In this document: piece by piece, positions 1-11,083 of the stretch
How positions within the stretch are numbered: the stretch's first letter is position 1
Layout: the number at the start of each line of letters is the position of its first letter
NCBI RefSeq assembly: GCF_018991925.1
Contig: NW_024724368.1
Coordinates: 6,040,545 to 6,104,544, forward strand
Direction: 5' to 3'
Length of the DNA: 64,000 nucleotides
From: Homarus americanus
Lineage: Eukaryota; Arthropoda; Malacostraca; Decapoda; Nephropidae
Position numbers and translations under genes: made by a program
The notes under the pieces: model-generated
The model's database searches: none
Told to the model about the DNA's origin: nothing
Seen by the model: only the letters and a program-made list of their open reading frames with translations

Positions 1-24
1 GCCTCCCCTGACTTAATTCTGATC

Positions 25-26
<2 letters not shown>

Positions 27-63
<37 letters not shown>
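27..63. repeat. (CA)n microsatellite
   Basis: An uninterrupted CA dinucleotide run. It lies just upstream of a pyrimidine-rich CAG that could be a splice acceptor. Confidence 0.95.
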
Positions 64-64
<1 letters not shown>

Positions 65-80
65 ACAACCTCTGCTGCAG

Positions 81-111
81 GAGCTGTAAGGATCACACCG
101 GAGACCTGCAG
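81..111 (+). other. Possible 31-nt internal exon
   Basis: The stretch is preceded by CCTCTGCTGCAG (acceptor-like) and followed by GTATTA (donor-like). Read from its second base it encodes SCKDHTGDLQ without a stop. No homology is recognised and such splice-like pairs occur by chance, so this is a weak candidate. Confidence 0.15.
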
Positions 112-266
112 GTATTACCATAAACTAGATCCCCACCACGCTACGGTGTCCCTGTCCTCCTCTCCCAGGTAATACAGAATTAGTCTTACACTTTGTTGAA
201 TAAACATTTCAATGTCCCAAGCTTTATCAGGCTAATCTGCCACTATTACATTAGCATATATACCCA

Positions 267-350
267 GTGTAGGACCGAGGCGCGGCAGTGTAGGACCGAG
301 GCGCGGCAGAGTAGGACCGAGGCGCGGCAGTGTAGGACCGAGGCGCGGCA
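267..350. repeat. 21-bp minisatellite, 4 copies
   Basis: Four tandem copies of a 21-bp unit containing TAGGACCGAGGCGCGGCA, nearly identical. Any open frame here arises because 21 is divisible by 3. Confidence 0.9.
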
Positions 351-529
351 GAGGAATCCATTGCCTTTATCTTGTTGTTATCTCACAGCACACACGGTCA
401 CCCACCTCACTACCTGAAGTACTTCTGTCCTTCACGAGTTCTCATACAACTCTCAGGTTTATGATGTATGGTGTATAGTCTACCTGTATACATGTTATTG
501 TTTGTATATTTTTTATTACCTCTTATTGG

Positions 530-850
530 CAGGTGTGTTAGGTAGGTGAGTGTTGGTCAGGTGTGTGTTGAGCAGGTGTGTTAGGTAGGTGAGTGTTGGG
601 CAGGTGTGTGTTAGGTAGGTTAGTGTTGGGCAGGTGTGTGTTGAGCAGGTGTGTATTAGGCATTTGTGTTGAGCAGGTGTGTATTGGACAGGTGCGTGTT
701 AGGCAGGCGTGTGTTGGGCAGTTGTGTTAATTAATTATGTGTTGGGCAGGTGTGTTGAGCAGGTGTGCGTTAGGAAGTTGTATTAGGTTTGTGTGTCTTG
801 GGCAGGTGTGCGCTGGGCAGGTGTGTGTTAGGCAGGTGTGTCTCCCTGGG
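530..850. repeat. GT-rich degenerate minisatellite
   Basis: Repeated variants of GGCAGGTGTGTGTTG and TTAGGTAGGT with irregular spacing. The stretch 351-529 before it shows nothing recognisable. Confidence 0.8.
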
Positions 851-917
851 TTTAGGTGTCCTGACCAGCATTACTGAATTGTTGATGTCACATTTACATA
901 GAGTGAAGCGCCCAGTC

Positions 918-1031
918 CCTCCTCCCAACACGGTCCTCCTCCCAACACGGTCCTCCTCCCAACACGGTCCTCCTCCCAACACGGTCCTCCTCCCAACACG
1001 GTCCTCCTCCCAACACGGTCCTCCTCCCTCT
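918..1031. repeat. 17-bp minisatellite, ~6 copies
   Basis: Tandem 17-bp units of CCTCCTCCCAACACGGT. The frames open on both strands across it are periodic artefacts. Confidence 0.92.
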
Positions 1032-1789
1032 GGTGTTTCTTCATGGCCGAGTTTAACACCGCCGTAACTAACCTGAGACGACACCCGGACTAAGGCCTCA
1101 GTCTAATTTAGGTCATATTAAACTCACTCTACTGAACATGACACAAACAACTAGAGCCGTGTACTGTAAGGGTAGATAATAGATTTATAGATAGATAGAT
1201 ATTTATTCAGAGAAGCTCACAGAGATTCAGCATGTACATAAACAGTGCAGGCAAACAATGTACCTAGATAACGTAGGCAAACAGTGGTAAACGGTAAGTT
1301 GATTCTACCAAAAGGATAGTCGAAGAAAACCATCCCTCACAACACATTCAGTATCCGCATGACTGAACCTTTTGAGAGCTGTAACACTCTTCAAAAGGCA
1401 CCGGGCAAAACACACTTACAATTTAACATTAAAATAGCATATAATTACACTTAGAGTTTAACAATTGTATAATCTGGCGTCAGTACACACACACACACAC
1501 ACAGCAGGTAGTGGAGACATATTAAGTGCACTGTACAGGGTCGGGGGCGCCTCAGGTAACGACAGATTCTAGGGCAGTTTTTTTATTATTTATTTATGAC
1601 TGGGGGTTGGCTAGAATTATACTAACATTAATTTTTTTTTTGAAAGATTCCTTCTCCCACTATGCAGGAATATTGACTCTCTTTCACTTGTCTTAGCCAT
1701 TAATCAACTTTTTTTCCCACATTAACTGAATATTTGTAAAATTTTTGTCTATTCCACGAAATCTAAAAACTGTAATAAATTCTGCAACT
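1032..1789. other. No gene seen
   Basis: AT-rich sequence with a short (CA)n at about 1488-1502 and several poly-T runs. No coding or RNA signature is visible. Confidence 0.5.
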
Positions 1790-1950
1790 TTTTGAAGGGG
1801 GCAAGGAGAGGGCGTAGAGTGGGAGATGGAGAGGGAAAGAGGAGAGGGAGAAGAGGAGATAAAGTGAGAACATGACAGAAAGTGAGACGAGATGAAAAAG
1901 GTAGAGCGGAGGAAAGGGAAGAAGGGGAAGGAGAGGGGGGGGGGGTGACC
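1790..1950. repeat. Purine-rich (GA/GGA) tract
   Basis: Strong strand asymmetry of G and A, ending in a run of G near 1937. Low complexity, no gene. Confidence 0.8.
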
Positions 1951-2040
1951 AGTACCATCCTCCTATGTTCAGTCTCAGAGGACACTACGGTGAGTGTTCC
2001 TCGTAACGGGAGATTCTCTACTAGATATTGTGCTTATTTA

Positions 2041-2240
2041 ATTGACCTAACCTAACAAAATCTAACTTAACTAATGAAGTAACGTAACGTAACCTAACCT
2101 TAACTAGTTGACTTAACCTAACCTTAACTAGTTGACCTTACCTAAGTTAATCACATCTAACCTTAATTAATGAATTAACCATACTTAACTACACCTCACC
2201 TTAACTAGTTGACCTAACCGAACCTAACCTTAGCAGTGAG
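2041..2240. repeat. Degenerate CCTAA-rich tract
   Basis: Many interrupted copies of CCTAAC, TAACTTAA and TAACTAGTTGAC. CCTAA is the complement of the arthropod telomere motif TTAGG. The interruptions make this an old or internal tract rather than a chromosome end. Confidence 0.7.
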
Positions 2241-2330
2241 TTAATGAGTGAGTCAGTGAGTCAGGCAGTCAGAGATACGGCGGCCTGTAATGGATACTCT
2301 CGTAGGAACATTACAGAATCATCAGTTCCG

Positions 2331-2355
2331 TGCCTGCCTGCCTGCCTGCCTGCCT
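2331..2355. repeat. (TGCC)n microsatellite
   Basis: About six tandem TGCC units. Confidence 0.9.
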
Positions 2356-2473
2356 CAGTATCATGGCCGGTCCTTGCAAGTGATTTACGAGCCTCTGGTC
2401 TTATTACCCGTTTTGGGAATCTTGCAAAGAAAAATGAGATTATAATGGAAGGTTCCCATATGTGAGGTGTAAT

Positions 2474-2475
<2 letters not shown>

Positions 2476-2528
<53 letters not shown>
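2476..2528. repeat. (CT)n microsatellite
   Basis: About 26 uninterrupted CT units. Confidence 0.97.
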
Positions 2529-2531
<3 letters not shown>

Positions 2532-2558
2532 ATTTGCACGTTAGTATTCTTAATTTTG

Positions 2559-2743
2559 GATCATCTGAAGATTAGACACCCTTAGCTTATTTCACCTGAA
2601 GAATAAGTACGTAAACACAACTTAACCTACCGTACCGTACCGTACTGTACCTTACTGTACCGTATCCTAAATCCTCAAGGTGGCGTCAAGGTGGCGTATA
2701 ATCAGGTGGAATAAGCTGGAGGTGTCTAGCCTTCAGGTGATTC
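2559..2743. mobile_element. MITE-like inverted-repeat element
   Basis: The left end GATCATCTGAAGATTAGACA and the right end GTGTCTAGCCTTCAGGTGAT are imperfect inverted complements, extended inward by TTATTTCACCT and AGGTGGAATAA. The interior carries a (CGTAC)n tract at about 2625-2667. The same termini recur in the tRNA units at 14.6, 17.3, 20.0, 22.8 and 51.9 kb. No coding capacity. Confidence 0.6.
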
Positions 2744-3205
2744 AACTTACCATTGATGTGAAGATTATAATACCACACAAGTTTAGCGCCATTATCGCCT
2801 TTGTCTCTAATTCTCAAAGATTCTGACATTAATTTATTTCTTCCACCTGGGGGCATGAGAGAGCGTCCGACAGACATTCTTACTTAACAAAAATTTGCAT
2901 AGGTTTCTAATTATTAAAAGATCCTTAAGATAAAGTTCTGCCGGATAGTGGGGGAACTGGGACGGGTATCTAACTGACTCTCTTGAATAATAACAGAGTT
3001 GGTGTCGAATTTGTACTACGACTAAAACATTGGAGTTTGTTGTTACTTAAGGGAGAAGAGTTATGTGGGGATCTTTATGGATTTTACGTCTTAATTATCA
3101 GATATTTCGTACGATATTGTTAGTCCACTTGGAGGTGTGTGAGAGGTGTTGATAAGTGGCTTGTTAAACTATATCAAAAAATGTTGTAAGTGAAACTGCC
3201 GTCGA
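2744..3205. other. No gene seen
   Basis: AT-rich unique-looking sequence. No RNA gene or long coding frame is supported. Confidence 0.5.
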
Positions 3206-3400
3206 AAGTGTACTGAGACTCTTCCTTGGATAGATGGCTACTGAGACTCTTCCTTGGATAGATGGCTACTGAGACTCTTCCTTGGATAGATGGCTTCTCT
3301 TATCGTACTGAGACTCTTCCTTGGATAGATGGCTTCTCTTACCCCTATCCTTATCATTATCCTTATACCTATTATTATCCTTATCCTCCTTATCCTTACG
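3206..3400. repeat. 28-35-bp minisatellite plus TTATCC tract
   Basis: Four copies of a unit containing CTGAGACTCTTCCTTGGATA and GATGGC, followed to about 3400 by irregular CCTTAT repeats. The apparent short protein over it is repeat-encoded. Confidence 0.88.
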
Positions 3401-3966
3401 TGTCTTTGTTAACTCGGGTATGGAGTTATTGTAGAGTCTCGGTACAATTCCGACGACTTTTTCTTTTTATGTTTTTGCTAAAGTGAGTCAAGTTGATGCT
3501 TCTATACCAGCAGATAAAGGAGGTGGGGGGGGGGTGATAACTATGATAATAATCTTAATCCGGGTTCAGCCTGGGTAGGAAATATTGCTAATTATAGTAT
3601 TTATTTCCCAGCGTAAGATACTTTCAGACTTCGTATAATATATTTGTTAAGGCAAGACTACTGTGTCGAGGGTTTATATTTCTGAATGAAACAAAGGAAT
3701 CGAGGTATTAGACGCCCCAGAGAGTGGCTGGTTCTGATCGAGAGGACTGGCTGGCTGGCTGGGTGCGCCTGTGTTCCTCCAGCACCTAATCAAGTCAACT
3801 GGGAAATATCCATAAACATTCTACCTCGCTTGTACTTGTCGCGCTTTAAAAACTAGCGAACATCCTCCAGGCTTGTTGGACACGAGAGAGAACATAAAAC
3901 TCTCCCCCATTTCAGCTCTTCTGACCCACCAATAATTGTGGCTGCAGGCGTGGAGCTCAGGCGAGG

Positions 3967-4230
3967 GTTTGGGGTGGGGGGGGAGGGGGAGATGGAGATA
4001 TGGAGGGAAGGGGATGTGGAGGAAGGGGCGGGTGTGGGGGTGTGGATGAAGGCAGGGGTGTGGTAGCATGTGGAAGGGGCCAGTAGTGTGGGGGTGTGGA
4101 AGGATGTGGAGGGAGGCAATGGTGTAGGGGTGTGGAAAGCGGTTGGGGGATGTGGAAGGATGTAGAGGGAGGTGGGGGGTGTGGAAGGAGGCAGGTGTGT
4201 GGAGGAAGGGAAGGTGCGGACAGGGGTACA
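3967..4230. repeat. G-rich minisatellite
   Basis: Variants of GGTGTGGAAGGATGTGGAGG repeat irregularly, with strong G/C strand asymmetry. The long frames on the complementary strand are Pro/His/Ser-rich translations of this repeat. Confidence 0.85.
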
Positions 4231-4400
4231 TGGGGAGCCTCAGTCGTGTTCGCCCTCCTTGAATGCTTCGATAAATATTCACAACGGAGGTTTTAATGTG
4301 GGCGGAGTGACGGGTGTGTTGTGTCTCGCTGCTGACGCCAGGAACACCAGCCGGGACGCACCACTCTCAGAACTTACGGTGGGACGCTGCTCTCAACAAT

Positions 4401-4519
4401 GCGCCCCGGTCAAATAGCGCCCCGGTCAAATGGCGCCCCGGTCAAATGGCGCCCCGGTCAATTGGCGCCCCGGTCAAATGGCGCCCCGGTCAAATGGCGT
4501 CCCGGTCAAATAGCGCCCC
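4401..4519. repeat. 16-bp minisatellite, ~7.5 copies
   Basis: Tandem GCGCCCCGGTCAAATG with single-base variants (AATA, ATTG, one GCGTCCC). Confidence 0.95.
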
Positions 4520-4620
4520 CTCCTACTCCTAATGGGCCCCAATATTGATAGCTTGGTTAGAGTGGGTTGGGTTAGGTTAGGTTAGATTGGTATCTGCAGG
4601 GATTTAGAGGCTGGCTCATC

Positions 4621-4633
4621 TGACCTGTGACCT
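4621..4633. promoter_or_regulatory. DR1-like nuclear receptor motif
   Basis: TGACCTGTGACCT is two AGGTCA-type half-sites as a direct repeat with one-base spacing, the arrangement bound by RXR/HNF4-type receptors. A single motif has weak predictive value. Confidence 0.25.
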
Positions 4634-4680
4634 GGCGCCCCAATGACCCGGATACTGTGTGTTTCTTGGGCTTCATACAG

Positions 4681-4720
4681 GAGAAGTTAGACCATAGGAA
4701 GATGTTCCTCCAGACGACAG
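4681..4720 (+). other. Possible 40-nt internal exon
   Basis: It is preceded by a pyrimidine-rich stretch ending CATACAG and followed by GTACTGAG. The + strand reads EKLDHRKMFLQTT without a stop. This is a plausible microexon but nothing in the window confirms the parent gene. Confidence 0.2.
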
Positions 4721-4816
4721 GTACTGAGGTGAGGCAGTGTCATTAACTCTTGTATTAGACGGATGAATTTACCTGTGTTATGGATCATTGTCCTGAGAGG
4801 TCTTTAGTCCGAAAGT

Positions 4817-4866
4817 CTAACCTAACCTAACCTAACCTAACCTAACCTAACCTAACCTAACCTAAC
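4817..4866. repeat. Interstitial telomere-like (CCTAA)n
   Basis: Nine to ten perfect tandem CCTAA units, complement of the TTAGG arthropod telomere repeat. A shorter GGTTA run lies nearby at about 4567-4585 in the opposite sense. Confidence 0.9.
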
Positions 4867-5184
4867 CAATCTGTTCATCTATCCTACTCTCCCTCCATCC
4901 ATTCCTCTATCCCTCCATATATATTTTTTTATATGAATTATATATGAACTGTAAACATTAATATATAGTGTGAACATTCTATAATAGTTCAAACAGGCTC
5001 TATTACCTGTAAACTCTACCGAATAATATGGCTCAGAGTCTCAAAGATTTCTAAGTTATATTTTCCCTTAGATGTTATTACGACCACACATAGTTACTAA
5101 GATCATTAAATAAACGGGGTAGAAATGTCAACCAAGATGGCGTCGGTATTGCACAGAGACTCTATGTTGGCGAGAAGGAATAAA

Positions 5185-5219
<35 letters not shown>

Positions 5220-5589
5220 TATTGAAGATGATTAATTGAAAGACGTGAGAAAGATGTATCAAGGAAGAGAATGAATCCTTAACAGTGACCCCGACTGCAA
5301 GAATGAACCAATGAAGAGTCGAAGATAATTGACAAAGCTGCAGTGGGAGGACAGAGGTGAGGGTTGAGGTGGAGGCTGTTGAGGTCAAGGAATATGTCAG
5401 TGAGTTATGTCTGAGGAATGAGACTCTCTGACAATAGAGATTAATTGCCTTTGAAAGTGATCGTCCAAATATAGACAGGAGGAGGTATTGGTGATTCGAA
5501 TTTTATGCTTCGGTTGGTTCGGTGACTCGTTGTGAAGCGTTAAGGATTCACGTTAATTTTGCACGTTGATTTTTTTTTCTCCTAACTGG

Positions 5590-5642
<53 letters not shown>

Positions 5643-6512
5643 AGCTATCGTTAGTGTGTGCTTCCCCTTGACGTCATCTCCTCTCTATACGTCCAGTAAA
5701 ACCTAACTTATAAGAACATTAGAGGATATATGCTGTTATAACTGTGGAATAGGAACAACTATATAATTAAGTAAGAATAGAACAAAAAGTACTAGATGTT
5801 TTTTCTCGACACGTTGGTCATCCTAACATGGCGTTGAGGTTAGTGGCGTTGATCACCTTCCCTTAATGGTTCAGCTGGGTGGTTCAGGTCTTCCGCACCA
5901 AGGAGTGACACTGGCTGGTCATGGTTAACACTCGTGCCTGTAATACTAGATGGCTGTGTCTCTCACTGCGTGTTGTCATCCTTAAAAGGTGTTGGAGGTT
6001 GATTCTCCTGTTGATGACGAGCTTAGGAGGTCTTTGCACCACACAGCGAGAGAGTGAAAGTTGATGATGGTGTTTTACATTGATGTCCCTTAACACGACG
6101 TTTAATAAGGAAAGTAATCAATTCAGAAACATTTATACAGCAACAGTGTAGTATGAGAATGTAGTAAGCACGTGCATCATCAAAAAACATTTATACCAAA
6201 ACATGCATTACACACAGGTCGTCATCAGCAACGGAATACATATAACCTTTTAACAGACGGGGATGACTGCTGAAGTGCGTTCTTCATCAGGTAACATGAA
6301 CCCGAGACTAACCAAGACCAACCGAAGCTTTCCCACCAGGATGTTCATGTGGCCAGAGATGCCGACTGTGATGCCAGGTCAAGAGTCAGGTACCGTGTTA
6401 ACGACTCCCTTTCTTTAAGTTACTACTCCTGTTGTCTGAGGTTAAGAGATAAGTCATTACTTCGAGTACATCCCGGAGAATATTGTCAGTAGCGATTCTC
6501 ATGGACTGGGGC

Positions 6513-6513
<1 letters not shown>
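4867..6513. other. No gene seen; two (GA)n tracts
   Basis: Contains (GA)n at about 5187-5218 and 5594-5641. The remainder is AT-rich and shows no recognisable coding or RNA feature. Confidence 0.5.
5594..5641. repeat. (GA)n microsatellite
   Basis: About 23 uninterrupted GA units. Confidence 0.95.
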
Positions 6514-6563
<50 letters not shown>

Positions 6564-6585
6564 TCACTCACTCACTCACTCACTC
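6514..6585. repeat. (CA)n joined to (CACT)n
   Basis: A long CA run changes directly into about seven CACT tetranucleotides. Confidence 0.95.
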
Positions 6586-7218
6586 TGGTGGAAGAACAAA
6601 CTTGCACAGGTAGTGGGTACGACGCTTCAAATTAATGCGGAAAGTGATTGAAAAATGCTTAGCAAACTTTTTTTTTCTGGGACGGTCTTCATCAGGTGTA
6701 AAAGCAGTGTTTGACAGATGCCAGTAGCGAACTATCAAAGGATCATCACGAAGCAGTTGGACAGGTTACGAGAATACACTCAAACCGCTACCCTCAACAG
6801 CTGCGGAGTTCATTCCATAATATAATGGAAACGATTTATTTTATGTCTAGAACAAATTACCTTTCAGTTCCTCAGCGATCACTTGGCGGTGAAGTGGCTG
6901 GTTGGGAGCCTGTGGGAGCTGAAGATATTGAGGCATTAGCCAGGAATGTTGTCAGTCCTCCGAGTAGTACATTCCTTGTGGCAACCTGGAGGGACACGCG
7001 ACATCTTACACTGTGTCGAGAATCATAATAAAATATACTGATATCGTAGAACAGGTTACAGCCGCAGACAATGGTTCATGCGATTGCACATCACAATGCT
7101 CAATGTAATTTCCAAAAATATGACTGTGTGCCTTGCAATCAATGGAGGCAGTGATGTAATGTAACTTTTTTAGCCTGTGACAAAAAGCTGATGGAAAGAT
7201 TTCCGTTAATGTCCATGA
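6586..7218. other. No supported gene
   Basis: A 105-codon open frame lies on the + strand at 6711-7028, but no domain is recognised and composition is not clearly coding. Treated as non-genic. Confidence 0.4.
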
Positions 7219-7747
7219 TTCGTGGGTGGAGAGTGTTGACTGTTAACAACAAGCCCATTAACTTGTGGGTGGAGAGTGTTGACTGTTAACAAGCCCATTA
7301 ACTTGTGGGTGGAGAGTGTTGACTGTTAACAAGCCCATTAACTTGTGGGTGGAGAGTGTTGACTGTTAACAAGCCCATTAACTTGTGGGTGGAGAGTGTT
7401 GACTGTTAACAACAAGCCCATTAACTTGTGGGTGGAGTGTGTTGACTGTTAACAAGCCCATTAACTTGTGGGTGGAGAGTGTTGACTGTTAACTGGCCCA
7501 TTAACTTGTGGGTGGAGTGTGTTGACTGTTAACAAGCCCATTAACTTGTGGGTGGAGAGTGTTGACTGTTAACTGGCCCATTAACTTGTGGGTGGAGAGT
7601 GTTGACTGTTAACAACAAGCCCATTAACTTGTGGGTGGAGAGTGTTGACTGTTAACTGGTCCATTAACTTGTGGGTGGAGAGTGTTGACTGTTAACTGGC
7701 CCATTAACTTGTGGGTGGAGAGTGTTGACTGTTAACAACAAGCCCAC
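7219..7747. repeat. 40/43-bp minisatellite, 13 copies
   Basis: Thirteen copies of a unit built from GTGGGTGGAGAGTGTTGACT and GTTAAC followed by a variable joint (AAGCCC, AACAAGCCC or TGGCCC) and ATTAACTT. Each unit contains the palindrome GTTAAC. The three joint variants alternate, as expected from unequal exchange. Confidence 0.95.
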
Positions 7748-8745
7748 TAACCAAGAAGTGACCCTGAGCTGCATCAGTTCTGGCTGGTCTAAATTTCTCG
7801 TTCATTCACTCGGTCAGAGCTGCTGTTCACTGAGCTGAACAAAGCAGTTTATATTATTCTTGAACTTCACGCCACACAGCTGTACAGTCAGGGATAAGAA
7901 ACTCGAACTTTACAGATACAGAAAAAGTGTCACTGATAATGTTGTTGCCACCGGGGAGAACCAAACGGTGGGTAAATTCGGTAAAAAAAATATATATTTC
8001 TTTCAGGGGGTCCGATGAATTTGGAACGGAGCAATTCTGTTGTCTCGCAAGGGTTGGTAGGCGTGGTTGGGAGACATTGCCTATCTCTTATGGTCGGCTT
8101 AATTTAGTTATTTAATTCAAAATATAAGATTAGTTCGTTACATTATGATGGTGAATAACACTATGCCTCCTGAGCCTTTATCAAAAGCCTTTATTCATGG
8201 TGTCTTTCTGTTTCGCACAAGAATTGTAAAGAAACTTTTTTTTTTACCGAGTGTACCACGAATTGACCACCACGTGTCCAACCTAACCTAACCTTTACCT
8301 AACCTCCCCAGGTCGAGTTAGGGTGTTTAATTTTAGGTGATCCCATGGAAGAGACAAGTAAGAATTATACCTTCTACCTTGAGGAAACTTGAGTGTATTG
8401 GTGCATGTTACCTCGGTGAAAGTCTTAACCAAAATCCATAAAGCAATATAATGATCATCCATGCAATCAGTGTGACCCTTGACAAAAACTGGCCTGGTTA
8501 CCCAAGCTGAATATCCGGCCCCCTGGAGCTACACTGCTGGGTTTTCACCACTCGGCTGATACGTGCAGAGAGTTTACCTTTAAGAGCCCTTTTGACATCA
8601 CTAGTGTAATGGTGATATTATGATCTTCGAATTTTCTGACTTTAAACTATAATTCGTACACTTACAATGGCATAATCACAATGTGGGTATATTTTAAATT
8701 TCCTCTAAGTTTACTATCCAAGGTAATCGAATTTACTGTATAATA
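7748..8745. other. No gene seen
   Basis: AT-rich sequence with a small CCTAA-like patch at about 8281-8310. No coding or RNA signal is supported. Confidence 0.5.
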
Positions 8746-8749
8746 TAAA

Positions 8750-9196
8750 TGTAAAAATAAAATAAAATAAAATAATAAATAAATAATGAAGTGATAATCG
8801 TGGTAACATTCTGATATGTTCTTATTACCATCATGTTATGTGTACTATTCCAGATGATACGAAATGTTACATAATAATTCCTTGAGATACATGTACAGTA
8901 TATATCAGGTGCCACTAAGAGAGTTTAGGCTAAATAAAGAGTTTTATTATCAGTATCAATAATATTAATCCAGGTCTGTCTCTAGGTGAGTCAGTCAGTC
9001 AAGCTCGTCATTCATGGAGCTGCTGAGGCAGCTAGTACGTCAAATTCTTGGTGTTTCTTCAGTTTCATCATGACACAGGTGAAAGTGCAGTAGAGTGACA
9101 CCAACAGGTAACATCTTAAAAGCTTCCACACACTCACACATTAACGTGGATATTAAAAATAAAATTAGTTACGTCTTCTCTCAGTATGACCTTTAA
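8750..9196 (+). repeat. Outer end of left inverted-repeat arm
   Basis: This stretch matches, on the opposite strand, 53839-54400 (upstream flank of the iMet at 53767), including a shared GTCAGTCAAGCTCGTCATTC block and a shared block around GTGATAATCGTGGTAAC. The right copy additionally carries a LINE tail at about 54148-54290. Confidence 0.75.
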
Positions 9197-9268
9197 AGCA
9201 GAGTGGCGCAGCGGAAGCGTGCTGGGCCCATAACCCAGAGGTCCGTGGATCGAAACCACGCTCTGCTA
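9197..9268 (+). tRNA. tRNA-iMet (CAT)
   Basis: A 72-nt cloverleaf with acceptor AGCAGAG/CTCTGCT, so A1-U72, plus a T loop ATCGAAA lacking T54. Both are hallmarks of eukaryotic initiator tRNA. Anticodon CAT lies in the CCCATAA loop. Internal A box TGGCGCAGCGG and B box GGATCGAAACC should drive Pol III. It is the only iMet copy here with C in the D loop (GCAGCGG); the others have T. Confidence 0.98.
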
Positions 9269-9581
9269 TCCTCATTTTATCCAAGTCCTGATCGTAAAAA
9301 CGGATTTTTTTTTCATAAAATATTCTAAAACAGGTACACCTCCTGTGATGAAATTTGGGAGGTGGTGTCGGGAAAAACAGGTCAAAGGTCAAAGCTGCAG
9401 GAGGTTATCCTGGCCGGACTTGGGTATGTGCCCCGAGTTACAGTTGTGGACAAAGAGAATTCAGTAGGGAGGGAGAGTAAGCTGCGTCTGCCTCATAATT
9501 AAACGAAAAAATCAATTTGTGATGTGGGTAGAAAACCGCAGACTTTTAATCGCCACTTCTAATGGACGTGCCAAGTCTCTA
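9269..9581 (+). repeat. iMet downstream module
   Basis: Same ~310-bp sequence as the - strand downstream flanks of the iMet genes at 46632 (46260-46631) and 53190 (52880-53189). It contains a perfect DR1, AGGTCAAAGGTCA, at 9379-9391. Ends against the LINE 3' end. Confidence 0.8.
9379..9391 (+). promoter_or_regulatory. DR1 nuclear receptor motif
   Basis: AGGTCAAAGGTCA is a perfect direct repeat with one-base spacing, about 110 bp past the iMet gene. A role is unproven. Confidence 0.3.
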
Positions 9582-10369
9582 CCTACTACTACAACTTTGC
9601 TGTCACTTGGAATCGAGTATAACGATCAACTAGCTATGATACAATGAAATGAGTTATAAAGGATGTCACCTTCATTGGTAAGAGCTTGTCTGCCTATATA
9701 TGCAGCCGGGCTCAGTCGAAGGTATTGACACCTTCTTGTGCGGCGCTCCTCCAAGCGTTACGGTGTGAAATGATTGTCTCCAAGGTGAGTGGGTCGATTT
9801 GGCACTTTTTCAGGTTTATCTTAAGACTATCCTTATACCTTTGCCCACCAGCGTTAAGTTTACTATTCGTTAGGTGATTGTAACGTAGCTGCTTTGGCAG
9901 TCTACTGTTGTCCATGCGGGTAACATGGCCAGCGTAGTTGTTCATGGATAATGGTTGCCTCGATGCTCCTACAGTTAGTGTCAGCGAGAATACTAGCATT
10001 TGTTCTCTTGTCTTCCAGCGGACTCGGAGGATGGAACATAGACTATGCTGGTGAAAGTTTTCAATTGCCTTGAGGTGCCTCCTTTATGTGACCTATGTCT
10101 CTCTGCCATAAAGCAGGGCGGGGAGGACCACTGCTCGATATACGTGCAACTTTGTATATAATTTCAGCTCCCTACAGCTGAAGACATGGGTACTGAGTCT
10201 GACAAAAGTCTTCAGATGTACATCTGAGTCAATGTTGAATCTCTTCTTCCTTGTCTGCAGTGATGGACAGGTGGGGGCCGAGATACTGACAGTGGGAAAC
10301 ATAGTGAGTGTAGTACCGTTAAGCTGGATGGATGGTGGAGGTGTAGCCTAACTAGGGGCAGGCTGAAAG

Positions 10370-10861
10370 AAAAACTGAGTCTTATGTGCATTCACCTCAA
10401 GGCCAAAGTGTGCATACGCGTCTGTGTAGGTGTTCAAGATCTCCTGTTGGTCATGTTCAGTGTGAGGGACAAGGGTGAGGTCATCTGCATACTGAAGCTG
10501 AGTAATGGAAGCTGCCGACACCTTTGTTCCTGCCTGAAGTCGTCTTATGTTGAAAAAGACCCTTCATCTGGTACTCGATGTCCACCCCGCCGGCTAAATT
10601 GGCATTGGCGCAAGTAAGGAAGGCAGTCAAGAAAATGGAAAAGAGATTTGGTGCCAGTACACATCCTTGTTTTCCTCCCGTTTGGATGGGGAAGAATTCA
10701 GATTGGGTGCCGTTGTGCAGGAAACTGCCGTTCGTGCCATCATGGAGTTGCCTCACAATGGCGATGAATTTGGGTGGGCAGCCAAAACGGCCGAGGGTCT
10801 CCCATAGGGCTTCCCTGTCGACCGAGTCGATGACCTTGGTTAGGTCGATGATGAAGGTCAT
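10370..10861 (-). pseudogene. LINE reverse transcriptase fragment
   Basis: Encodes TFIIDLTKVIDSVDREALW, the RT palm motif with the first catalytic Asp, then QTGGKQGCVLAPNLFS, then in another frame LQYADDLTLV, the YADD catalytic box (10480-10491). The frame change between them breaks the protein. Enzymatically this would have primed cDNA synthesis on nicked target DNA. Confidence 0.88.
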
Positions 10862-11083
10862 GTACAGGTCACAGTGCTATTCTCTGCACTTTTCCTGTAT
10901 CTGGCGGGCAGCAAAGATCACGTCAGTGGGGCCACGTGATGGTCTGACTGGTCTCCCTTGTTCTTATTAATATTGACGATGGAGGCGTTTTTAAGGGCTT
11001 GGGAATTTCCTCATTTTCCCATATATTCTCGAGGTGTGAGTTTTGACAACTGGTAAGCAAAGGTCCTCCTGATTTATACACCT

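Noticed and set aside
3821..4282. 153-codon Pro/His-rich - strand frame
   Set aside because: Lies over the G-rich minisatellite; no recognisable domain.
6711..7028. 105-codon + strand frame as a gene
   Set aside because: No recognised domain, no splice or start context support, isolated in repeat-rich DNA.
7219..7747. CRISPR-like regular repeat pattern
   Set aside because: No unique spacers between repeats; contiguous 40/43-bp minisatellite in a eukaryotic context.
9165..9392. Protein-coding frame containing RGFDPRTSGLWAQH on the complement of tRNA-iMet
   Set aside because: It is the antisense translation of the tRNA gene and recurs wherever iMet occurs.
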